From contig DAIQNV010000074.1 in assembly GCA_036788215.1 (NCBI GenBank), positions 1 through 15,714 of the forward strand: 15,714 nucleotides of DNA, written 5' to 3'. Of the stretch, positions 5,659 through 11,990 are shown one piece after another. Every line of letters begins with the position of its first letter. The stretch's first letter is position 1. The notes beneath the pieces were generated by a model. It had not been told where the DNA came from, ran no database searches, and saw only the letters and a list, made by a program, of their open reading frames with translations. The translations under genes were made by a program, and so were the position numbers. Source of the stretch: DAIQNV01 sp036788215. Its GTDB lineage: Bacteria; Planctomycetota; Phycisphaerae; Phycisphaerales; UBA1924.

Positions 5659-6653
5659 GCGTCGGGTCCCTCAACGTCGTATCCGTCGAGCCAGTCTCCG
5701 GGCCAGGGCTCGTCGTCGTCGTCGGGCGTGTCGACCTGGCCGGTGGGCCAGAGCAGGTCGCCCGGGTGCTTGCTGGCGTACCAGCGGTTGGTCGCGCGGC
5801 GCAGTTCCGCCATGAACCCCAGGGCGGCGAGGCGGTGCGTCCCGAGGGTCGCGGTGACGCTCGTGTCGTCGAGGCGCAGGTCGGCGAGGGGGACGCCGGT
5901 GCGTTCGGCGATCGCGCGGGCAGCGGCTTCGACCGTCGCCCGGGTCCTGGGCTCGGTGAGGGGGCGGCCCGTCGGGGCGCGGAGGGTGACGGTGGTCGCG
6001 TTGGCGGTCCGGATGGGATGGTGGGGGCGCAGGATGTGGTCCGCGGCCCGGGCGAGGTCGGCGAAGTCGGCGCCCTGGGAGCGGGGGCCGACGCGGAGAC
6101 ACTGATCGGGGGGGAGCCCGGCGCGGAGGCCCGCCTCCACGTCGCGGGTCTTGTCGCCCACCATCCAGGAGCGGGCGAGGTCGAGGTGCAGTTCCTTCGC
6201 GGCGGCGAGGATCATGCCCGGCGCGGGCTTGCGCCAGGCGTGGTCCGCGGCGCGGTAGGCGTTGGTGACCGCATCCGGGTGGTGGGGGGCGGAGTAGCAC
6301 GCGTCGATGAGGCCGGTCGCGCCCGCCTCGGTATCGATCAGCTCGCGGACGCGGTCGTTGGTCGCTTCGATATCGCGGAGGGTGGCGTGCCCCCGGGCGA
6401 CGCCCCCCTGGTTGGTGATGATGACGATGCGGAAGCCCTTGTCCTTCAATCGCTTGCACGCCTGGGCGGAGCCCTTGATCAGGCGGACGAAGGCGGGAAG
6501 GTAGAGGTCGCCGGGGGTTCCGGGGAAGGCTTCGGGTGGGAGGGTGGCGTTCTCGTTGAGCGTGTCGTCGCGGTCGAGGAAGACTGCGGGTGGGGGGTGG
6601 GGCGCGGGGTGGGGCGCGGGGTGGGGGCGGTCTGGACCGGCGGGGGTCGGCAT
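5655..6653 (-). CDS. gmhB: D-glycero-D-manno-heptose 1,7-bisphosphate phosphatase-like HAD protein
   Basis: The 332-residue product contains a complete HAD phosphatase of the GmhB/histidinol-phosphatase type. Motif I is FLDRDDTLN (Asp27 nucleophile, Asp29), motif II ITNQGG (about 79-84), motif III RKPAPGM (141-147), and motif IV MVGDKTRDVE (164-173). GmhB removes the 7-phosphate during ADP-heptose synthesis, matching the waaF gene it overlaps. Three oddities: residues 8-22 are a His-Pro-Ala repeat; the zinc-loop cysteines of E. coli GmhB are replaced (YSAPHHP and DHAWRKP instead of C-P-H-H-P and C-D-C-R-K-P); and about 120 residues (213-332) extend past the HAD domain with an acidic Asp/Trp-rich end. 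ATG 6653 is chosen; GTG 6662 is the alternative. No Shine-Dalgarno is seen. Confidence 0.85.
   Translation of the reverse strand: MPTPAGPDRPHPAPHPAPHPPPAVFLDRDDTLNENATLPPEAFPGTPGDLYLPAFVRLIKGSAQACKRLKDKGFRIVIITNQGGVARGHATLRDIEATNDRVRELIDTEAGATGLIDACYSAPHHPDAVTNAYRAADHAWRKPAPGMILAAAKELHLDLARSWMVGDKTRDVEAGLRAGLPPDQCLRVGPRSQGADFADLARAADHILRPHHPIRTANATTVTLRAPTGRPLTEPRTRATVEAAARAIAERTGVPLADLRLDDTSVTATLGTHRLAALGFMAELRRATNRWYASKHPGDLLWPTGQVDTPDDDDEPWPGDWLDGYDVEGPDA
6588..6627 (+). repeat. Seven G-runs / GGGGCGCGGGGT tandem repeat inside gmhB
   Basis: The plus strand carries G-runs of 3-6 at 6588-6590, 6592-6597, 6599-6602, 6606-6609, 6611-6614, 6618-6621 and 6623-6627, with loops of one or three bases. 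A 12-base unit is repeated at 6599-6610 and 6611-6622 and encodes the HPAP repeat of GmhB on the minus strand. The pattern strongly fits a G-quadruplex motif on the template strand. Confidence 0.7.
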
Positions 6654-6660
6654 GGGGGAC

Positions 6661-6666
6661 ACGGTA
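6661..6666 (-). promoter_or_regulatory. -10-like box of gmhB-waaF
   Basis: The minus strand reads TACCGT (T1, A2, T6), seven bases before ATG 6653. This fits the leaderless layout of other genes here, but no -35 is recognisable, so it is tentative. Confidence 0.25.
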
Positions 6667-6684
6667 CCGCGGGCCGGCGGAGGT

Positions 6685-6725
6685 GGGGTGGGGTGGGGTG
6701 GTGGTGATGGGGTAGGTGGTGGGGG
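6685..6725 (+). repeat. Intergenic G-run tract
   Basis: G4 runs occur at 6685-6688, 6690-6693, 6695-6698 and 6709-6712, then G5 at 6721-6725, between the divergent gmhB and DUF481 genes. It is upstream of the DUF481 promoter and on the far side of the gmhB start. Confidence 0.6.
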
Positions 6726-6782
6726 CGAGGCGGATTGCCCGGGCAGGTCTGCCCGGTTGATGGGGCGAGCGACCACCCGGGT

Positions 6783-6811
6783 TTGCCACCGGGGGGCGAG
6801 CGATCTATATT
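6783..6811 (+). promoter_or_regulatory. Promoter of the DUF481 gene
   Basis: TTGCCA (6783-6788) and TATATT (6806-6811) with a 17-bp spacer give a near-consensus sigma-70 promoter, the strongest in the window. It lies 50 bases upstream of the start codon. Confidence 0.75.
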
Positions 6812-6861
6812 GGCCGTCCCCCGGGGGGCTGAGCGACCGGGCGCAAGGGAGGATGGAACGC

Positions 6862-7764
6862 ATGTTGACGATGAAGAAGACCGGACTGGGTGCGCTGGCG
6901 GGGCTGGCGCTGGCGATGTCGGGCGGGGCGGCGTTGGCGCAGCCCGAGGCGGGCGAGGGGGCGGCGGCGCCGCGGGCGAACTCCGCGTCGGACCTCCTGC
7001 GTCTGATGCGGGACCAGGGGTACGACGTGCCCGGCGAGCTGTCGGCGGGCGCGGACGGGACGGTGGCGGTGCCCCTGAAGCCCGACCCGAACGCGTACGA
7101 CCCGAACAACATCTGGGATCACCGGATCGAGTTCAGCCTGAGCCTGACGCAGGGGAACACCGAGAACACGGCGCTGCGCCTCGGGTACAACGCGACGCGC
7201 GAGGTGCCGACGAGCGAGCTGACGATCGACGCGCGGTACTTCTTCGCGCAGGGCGACTCGGACATCACGGACAACCGCGCGACCGCGGGCGCGCTGCACG
7301 ACTGGATCCTCGAGGATTCGCGGTGGATCCCGTTCGCGAGCCTCCGCTACAACTGGGATGACTTCCAGAGCTGGACGCACCGCGTGCAGTTCGGCGGCGG
7401 CTTCGGCTACCGCAGCTACAAGTCCGACACGCAGGAATTGATCCTCCGCGGCGGTGTCAACATCACCAAGGAGTTCGGCTCGACGCGGAACGAGTTCATC
7501 CCCGAGCTCCTGCTGGGCTTTGACTACCGGGTGAACTTCACGGAGAACCAGTCGGGCGAGGCGATTTTCCGCTACTACCCGAGCCTCCTGGACCTCGCGG
7601 AGTTCCGCCTGACGCTGAACACGGGGTACCGCCTGAACATGGCGGACGTCCTCGAGGGGCTCGCGTTCTCCGTCGGGTTCGAGCTGGAGCACCAGTCCGA
7701 GGTCGACCGCGGGATCGAGCGGAACGATGTCCTGATCTACGCGGGCCTGGCGCTCGATTTCTGA
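6862..7764 (+). CDS. DUF481 (YdiY-like) outer-membrane beta-barrel protein
   Basis: The 300-residue product has a signal peptide (MLTMKKTGLGALAGLALAMS then AALA, predicted cut before Gln27). An Ala/Asp-rich linker follows, then from about residue 85 a series of alternating amphipathic strands typical of DUF481: WDHRIEFSLSLTQGNTEN, LTIDARYFFAQGDSDI, WIPFASLRYNWDDFQSWTHR, GFGYRSYKSD. The chain ends LALDF, with the terminal Phe common to outer-membrane barrels. Function is unknown in this family; an integral barrel in the outer membrane is the supported call. ATG 6862 is chosen because AAGGGAGG (6845-6852) is nine bases upstream; ATG 6853 overlaps that site and ATG 6871 is an alternative. It is transcribed from its own promoter, divergently from the heptose operon. 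Confidence 0.85.
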   Translation: MLTMKKTGLGALAGLALAMSGGAALAQPEAGEGAAAPRANSASDLLRLMRDQGYDVPGELSAGADGTVAVPLKPDPNAYDPNNIWDHRIEFSLSLTQGNTENTALRLGYNATREVPTSELTIDARYFFAQGDSDITDNRATAGALHDWILEDSRWIPFASLRYNWDDFQSWTHRVQFGGGFGYRSYKSDTQELILRGGVNITKEFGSTRNEFIPELLLGFDYRVNFTENQSGEAIFRYYPSLLDLAEFRLTLNTGYRLNMADVLEGLAFSVGFELEHQSEVDRGIERNDVLIYAGLALDF

Positions 7765-7778
7765 GCCCGGGGCCCGGG

Positions 7779-7859
7779 CCGGACCCCGGCGGGGTCGACT
7801 TGCCGGGGTCGGGGGCGCAAAGATGGGGTCCGGTCGGCGACAGCCCCCTCGCGGGGGGC
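7779..7859 (+). promoter_or_regulatory. Competing hairpins between DUF481 and EEP genes
   Basis: GACCCC/GGGGTC form a local hairpin (7782-7787 with 7791-7796, loop GGC). The longer CCGGACCCC (7779-7787) can instead pair with GGGGTCCGG (7825-7833), a perfect 9-bp match, so the two folds exclude each other. A further GCCCCC/GGGGGGC hairpin (7843-7859) precedes the ribosome-binding site at 7874-7881. No T-run is present, so this is either a Rho-type 3' end or a 5' leader structure. Confidence 0.4.
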
Positions 7860-7888
7860 GGTGAGCCGGCACCAGGGAGGACTCGTCG

Positions 7889-9451
7889 ATGCCCCAGTCG
7901 CCCGATCGTCTTGCTGACCGCACCCTCCGCCCGCGCCGTCATGGTGCGGGCGTTTTCTTTGTGCTCGCGGCCTGCGGGCTGGCGCTGGGGGGGGCGTCGG
8001 GCGGGGCGCACGCCCAGCTGGGCGACCTCGACCGCGACCAGCAGCCCGTGTGGTTGCCCGCGACCTGGCCCGACCTGCCGGCGATCGACGGGTCGTTCGA
8101 CGACTGGCCCGAGGGCGTGTACGTGCTGGGCGACGAGCGGTACCTGGCGATCCGGTTCCGCCTGGCGAACCCGGTGTCGCTCGACGCGGCGCCCGGGCCC
8201 ATCACGCTGCGGATCGACGCGGACGACGACCACTCGACGGGTCGGGGCGTGGCGCGGATGGGCGTGGACCTCGAGATCGTCTTCAGCGACACCTCGCCGA
8301 CCGAGGACGGGCGCCGGCGGTACGGGCCCACGATCCGGGGCTTCGCGCCGGACGGGTCGGTCGTCGCGCTGACGCCCCACGAGATCGGGCTCGAGGTGGC
8401 GCCGACCTCCGCGAGCGACTGGTACGAGATCCGGCTCAACCGCGTGGGCGGGCTGGACCGGGCGCTCAAGACGCCCGGGATCGGATCGAACGGGCGGATC
8501 TGGCTGAACATCGAGACCGCGGGACGCGGGGCGGTGGAGCCGGCCCAGCCCATCATGTGGGCCCCCCTGCCCCCCGGGCCGGTCGCGGTGGGTGGGCTGG
8601 AGGCGACGCTGCCCCCGAAGCCCCGGGTGGGGCTGCGGGTGGTGGCCTGGAACGTGCTGTGGGGCATGCCGGCGCGGGACCCCGCGCCGTTCGCCCGGAT
8701 CCTCGAGGCGCTGCAGCCCGACATCATCCTGTTCCAGGAGTGGGACCGGGCGGAGACGGGGGAGGCGGAGATGGCGGCGTGGCTCAACGAGCACGCGGGC
8801 TGGGCGACGAGCGGGGGGCGGACCTGGAGCGCGGAGCGGTCGGACGCGTGGGGCGTGGCGGTCGCGACGCCTTACCCGATCGTGGCGCGGGGGCCCGATG
8901 AGCTCTTCGCGCCGGGGACGCGGTGGAGCTACCCGGTGCGCTACGCGGGCGCGGTGATCGACACGCCCCTGGGCCTGGTCGCGGCGGCGAGCCTGCACCT
9001 CAAGTGCTGCGCCGGCGCGGGGAGCGCCGAGGATGCGCGGCGCCTCGTCGAGGCGGGGGCGATCAACCGCGAGATGGCGTCCTTTGCGGACGCGGGGGGC
9101 GCGGAGTTCGTCGTGATCGGCGGGGACTTCAACATGAACGGGACGCCCGCGGTGCTCGCGCTCGCGGGCGCGGGGCTGGACGCGGACGGGTCGGGGCTGG
9201 AGGTCGCGGAGCCCTTCGTGCTGGGCGACACGGTGGTCTCGACCTTCGGTCGCCCGGACCGGGGGAGCACGGGGAGCCGTCTCGACTTCATCACCTATCC
9301 CGGGTCGGCGTGGGCGGTCGCGTCGTCGTTCGTCCTCGATACCTCGAGGCTGGATGACGCGTCGCTGGAGGCGATGGGGCTCCGGAAGATGGACACGCTC
9401 GCGAGCGATCACCGGCCCGTGGTGGTGGACCTGGTGCCGGTTTCGGAGTGA
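7889..9451 (+). CDS. Exported endonuclease/exonuclease/phosphatase-fold protein with N-terminal CBM9-like domain
   Basis: The 520-residue protein has a basic N-terminus and hydrophobic segment (residues 20-40) ending AHA, cut before Gln43; LAAC at 26-29 also matches a lipobox, so a lipoprotein is possible. Residues about 55-215 resemble a CBM9/DOMON-like beta-sandwich (LPAIDGSFDDWP, TLRIDADDDHSTG). Residues about 248-518 are an EEP metal-dependent phosphoesterase with its full motif set: Asn255 (AWNVLWG), Glu284 (FQEWD), His370 (SLHLK), Asp413/Asn415 (GGDFNMNG), RLDFITY, and Asp507-His508 (SDHRP). The substrate may be nucleic acid, a phospholipid or a sugar phosphate; the motifs do not tell. 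AGGGAGGA (7874-7881) lies seven bases before the ATG. It follows the DUF481 gene by 124 bases and may share its transcript. Confidence 0.82.
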   Translation: MPQSPDRLADRTLRPRRHGAGVFFVLAACGLALGGASGGAHAQLGDLDRDQQPVWLPATWPDLPAIDGSFDDWPEGVYVLGDERYLAIRFRLANPVSLDAAPGPITLRIDADDDHSTGRGVARMGVDLEIVFSDTSPTEDGRRRYGPTIRGFAPDGSVVALTPHEIGLEVAPTSASDWYEIRLNRVGGLDRALKTPGIGSNGRIWLNIETAGRGAVEPAQPIMWAPLPPGPVAVGGLEATLPPKPRVGLRVVAWNVLWGMPARDPAPFARILEALQPDIILFQEWDRAETGEAEMAAWLNEHAGWATSGGRTWSAERSDAWGVAVATPYPIVARGPDELFAPGTRWSYPVRYAGAVIDTPLGLVAAASLHLKCCAGAGSAEDARRLVEAGAINREMASFADAGGAEFVVIGGDFNMNGTPAVLALAGAGLDADGSGLEVAEPFVLGDTVVSTFGRPDRGSTGSRLDFITYPGSAWAVASSFVLDTSRLDDASLEAMGLRKMDTLASDHRPVVVDLVPVSE

Positions 9452-9469
9452 TGCAGGCCGCCGGTCCGG

Positions 9470-10276
9470 TTACGAGGGGCGGACGTTGATCTCGGGGCGG
9501 GGGTCGTCCTGATCGGTCGACGGGCCGGCGGCGTTGTGCTGGGAAGGCGCGTGGTGATGGTGGTGGGGGTGGCCCCGTTTCCAGGCCTCGATGACCTCGT
9601 CCGCGGTGAGCAGCGTGAGCCCTGCGTCGATGGCGATGCGGGCGAGCGCGACGCGGTTGTCGATCTGGAGCTTGAGCCCCAGGGCGTTGCGGTGGCCCTG
9701 GACGGTTTTGACGCTGCGGTGGAGCGTCTTGGCGATCTGCTCGCTGGTGAAGCCCAGGCCGATGAAGCGGAGGACCTCGATCTCGCGCTCGGTGAGCCTC
9801 TCGAGATCGGCGAGGTCATCGACGCGGGCCCGGATGGTGGGGAGGCCCTCCCCGTCTTCGGTGTTGGCGTCGGTGACGGGGGAGCAGACCATGAGCAGCA
9901 CCGGCTGCCCGTCGTCGGTGGTCATGGGGCGGTAGACCGACTGCGTCCAGCGTCCGCGGATCATGCCGACCATGCGGAGGGGCGTGTTGGTGTCGACCGC
10001 GTCCTCGACGAGGGGGCGGCGGTCCTGGGCGACGCGCTCGGGCAGGTGGTCCCAGAGCCGCTGGGCCTGGGCTTCGGCGTCCGCCCCGAGGCGCCGGCGG
10101 AGGGACTCGTTCATCGAGAGCACGCGGAGGGAGGGGCGTTCGTAGACCGCGACCGCGGCTCCGGCGTCGGTGAAGAGGCTCTGGAGGATCTGCGTCGCGT
10201 CGAGCGTGGGCGTGCGACGGAGCGAGCGGGCCTGCGGGCGGGAGTCGTTCATGGGGATCATGGTCCCTCCGAGCAT
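9470..10276 (-). CDS. PAS-domain LuxR-type transcriptional regulator
   Basis: The 268-residue product has a PAS-like sensory domain (about 35-133: AVAVYERPSLRVLSMNES ... SVYRPMTTDDGQPVLLMVCSPV). A LuxR/NarL helix-turn-helix follows (about 160-217: LTEREIEVLRFIGLGFTSEQ, then SVKTVQGHRNALGLKL). There is no receiver domain or phospho-acceptor, so the signal is probably a ligand or cofactor sensed by the PAS. The C-terminal tail carries HPHHHHH (about 236-242) and then a Pro/Asp-rich end. ATG 10276 is chosen for GGAGGG seven bases upstream; ATG 10261 (second GGAGGG, only three bases away) and ATG 10252 are alternatives. The gene converges on the EEP gene with an 18-base gap. Targets are unknown; the palindrome and direct repeats upstream could be autoregulatory sites. 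Confidence 0.85.
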   Translation of the reverse strand: MLGGTMIPMNDSRPQARSLRRTPTLDATQILQSLFTDAGAAVAVYERPSLRVLSMNESLRRRLGADAEAQAQRLWDHLPERVAQDRRPLVEDAVDTNTPLRMVGMIRGRWTQSVYRPMTTDDGQPVLLMVCSPVTDANTEDGEGLPTIRARVDDLADLERLTEREIEVLRFIGLGFTSEQIAKTLHRSVKTVQGHRNALGLKLQIDNRVALARIAIDAGLTLLTADEVIEAWKRGHPHHHHHAPSQHNAAGPSTDQDDPRPEINVRPS

Positions 10277-10316
10277 GGGAGGACCCTCCGTATGGATGAT
10301 GACGATGTGCGTGCGT

Positions 10317-10331
10317 GGTCCCGGGGGGACC
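10317..10331. promoter_or_regulatory. Palindrome upstream of the LuxR-type gene
   Basis: GGTCCC-GGG-GGGACC is a perfect 6-bp inverted repeat with a three-base centre, 41 bases upstream of ATG 10276. It is operator-like in size and place; no binding protein can be assigned. Confidence 0.35.
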
Positions 10332-10392
10332 GGTCTCACCTGGCCCGTGACTCGGGCCGCCACTTCCGGGAACGAAGCCCGGGGGGATTTAC

Positions 10393-10422
10393 TCTCGGGA
10401 GTTTACCGATGTCTCGGAGTTT
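10393..10422. promoter_or_regulatory. Direct-repeat pair upstream of the LuxR-type gene
   Basis: TCTCGGGAGTTT (10393-10404) and TCTCGGAGTTT (10412-10422) are near-identical and start 19 bases apart. The first contains the palindrome ACTC-TCGG-GAGT (10391-10402). The rest of 10277-10490 holds no gene and no clear -10/-35 pair. Confidence 0.35.
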
Positions 10423-10493
10423 TTTCGCGAAGGTCTGGTAAGAGGGGTTGCGGTGGTCGGGTGCTGTTGATCCAGCGTGGGGCGGGCACAACG

Positions 10494-10528
10494 AAAAGAG
10501 CCCCCGAGCGCGGGGGCGTTCGGGGGCT
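10494..10528 (-). terminator. Rho-independent terminator of fba
   Basis: On the minus strand AGCCCCCGA (10528-10520) pairs with TCGGGGGCT (10507-10499), followed by C and then TTTT (10497-10494). It lies 45 bases after the fba stop. An alternative inner stem (10500-10506 with 10511-10517) competes with it. Confidence 0.85.
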
Positions 10529-10572
10529 TACGGGAGAAAGGCGTTGGGTGCCCGTCCTGCGGAACGGGAGGG

Positions 10573-11682
10573 TCAGGCGATGGTCACGCTCTCGTCGAGA
10601 TAGACGTCCTGGATCGCGTTGAGGAGCTTGACGCCCTCGTTCATGGGGCGCTGGAAGGCCTTGCGACCGGAGATGAGGCCCATGCCGCCGGCGCGCTTGT
10701 TGACGACCGCGGTGCGGACCGCGTCCTCGAGGTCGCTGGAGCCCTTGCTCTCCCCGCCGGAGTTGATGAGCGGGGCGCGTCCCATGTAGCAGTTGGCGAT
10801 CTGGTAGCGGGTGAGGTCGATGGCGTGGCCGCCGGTGCCGTCCTCGTTCGAGCCGGCGAGTTCGGTGTAGATGCGCTTGTCGAACTTGCCGTAGCTGGAT
10901 CCGCCGGAGTTGAGGGCGGCGTACCCGCCGTTCTTGGTCGGGAGCTTCTGCTTGATGATGTCGGCGGCGATGGTGACGCCCAGGTGGTTGGCCTGCCCGG
11001 TGAGGTCGGCGGAGTCGTGGTAATCCATGGACTTGCCGTCGGCGCCCTTGATCTTGAACCCGTCGTTGCGCGTGTAGCACCAGAGGATGCAGACGAGCCC
11101 AAGCTCGTGGGCCTGGTGGAACATGTCGGCGACGTACTCGATCTGCTCGCGGCTGTCCTCGCTGCCGAAGTAGATGGTGGCGCCGACCGCGATCGCGCCC
11201 ATCTCGTAGGCCTGGGTGATGTTGCCGAAGCGGCTCTGCCTGAAGATGTTGGGATGGGTGAGCATCTCGTTGTGGTTGAACTTGACGATGAACGGGATCT
11301 TGTGCGCGTACTTGCGCGCGACCGACCCGAGCACACCGAAGGTGCTCGCGACCGCGTTGCAGCCGCCCTCGAGGGCCAGCTTCACGATGTTCTCGGGGTC
11401 GAAGTAGTCGGGGTTCGGGGCGAAGGAGGCGCCCGCGGAGTGCTCGATGCCCTGGTCGACGGGGAGGATCGAGGTGTAGCCCGTGCCGCCCAGGCGACCG
11501 TGGTTCAGGATCGTCTGGAAGTTGCGGAGGACCGCGGGGTTGCGGTCCGAGTGGCTCAGCACACGGTCGACGAAGTCGGGCCCCGGGAGGCTCAAACGGC
11601 TTTTGTCGATGTAGGTGCTCTTGTAAGACAGCAGGTCGTCGCTGCCCAGGATGTCCGCTGTGCGGCTGGCGATGGTCGTCAT
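10573..11682 (-). CDS. fbaB: Class I fructose-bisphosphate aldolase, DhnA/FbaB type
   Basis: The 369-residue enzyme cleaves fructose 1,6-bisphosphate to glyceraldehyde 3-phosphate and dihydroxyacetone phosphate, or the reverse in gluconeogenesis, through a Schiff-base lysine. The DhnA signatures are clear: GYTSILPVDQGIEHSAGASF (69-88), NAVASTFGVLG (109-119), IPFIVKFNHNE (129-139), ILWCYTRNDGFK (199-210) and ADIIKQKLP (240-248), whose Lys244 is the likely Schiff-base residue. INSGGESKGSSD and GGMGLISGRKAFQRP are the C-terminal phosphate-binding segments. Length is slightly above the 350 of E. coli FbaB. GGAGG (11692-11688) lies five bases before ATG 11682. It has its own promoter with an inverted repeat and its own terminator, so it is a single-gene unit. 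Confidence 0.96.
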   Translation of the reverse strand: MTTIASRTADILGSDDLLSYKSTYIDKSRLSLPGPDFVDRVLSHSDRNPAVLRNFQTILNHGRLGGTGYTSILPVDQGIEHSAGASFAPNPDYFDPENIVKLALEGGCNAVASTFGVLGSVARKYAHKIPFIVKFNHNEMLTHPNIFRQSRFGNITQAYEMGAIAVGATIYFGSEDSREQIEYVADMFHQAHELGLVCILWCYTRNDGFKIKGADGKSMDYHDSADLTGQANHLGVTIAADIIKQKLPTKNGGYAALNSGGSSYGKFDKRIYTELAGSNEDGTGGHAIDLTRYQIANCYMGRAPLINSGGESKGSSDLEDAVRTAVVNKRAGGMGLISGRKAFQRPMNEGVKLLNAIQDVYLDESVTIA

Positions 11683-11763
11683 GTGTGCCTCCGGAACGCT
11701 CGTCGTCTTCCCGGATCACCGTCGGGCGCCGGAGCCCGTCCGGTATCACGGATCGTCAGGTCC

Positions 11764-11797
11764 ATTGTAGGAGGGCCGGGGTGCGCACAGCGCGCAC
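11764..11797 (-). promoter_or_regulatory. fba promoter with overlapping inverted repeat
   Basis: On the minus strand TACAAT (11769-11764) is a near-consensus -10 box giving a leader of about 75 bases. The -35 position has no consensus hexamer and is occupied by a perfect inverted repeat, GTGCGC-N5-GCGCAC (11781-11797). This is the layout of a promoter that needs an activator or is blocked by a repressor. The rest of 11683-11990 holds no gene. Confidence 0.5.
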
Positions 11798-11990
11798 AGA
11801 TGAGGTTCGGCCCGGCTCACCATCGACGACAACCGGTCGGGAATGAACCGATTCGTGGTGGGTATTCCAGAGCCGCCCGAACAGGCACCCCGCGATGGGC
11901 GGGAAGCGATCTCCCTGTTCAGCCCAGCCGGGAGCAAAACGGGGACCCTTGTCCAATCGAACCCATGCCGAATAGCCGACACGTAAGGGT

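Noticed and set aside
4376..5674. A 432-codon minus-strand frame over waaF
   Set aside because: It is an Arg/Pro-rich alternative frame of waaF with no domain.
7538..9412. A 624-codon minus-strand frame
   Set aside because: It is antisense to the EEP gene and the DUF481 end; its Arg/Pro-rich composition is typical of a GC shadow.
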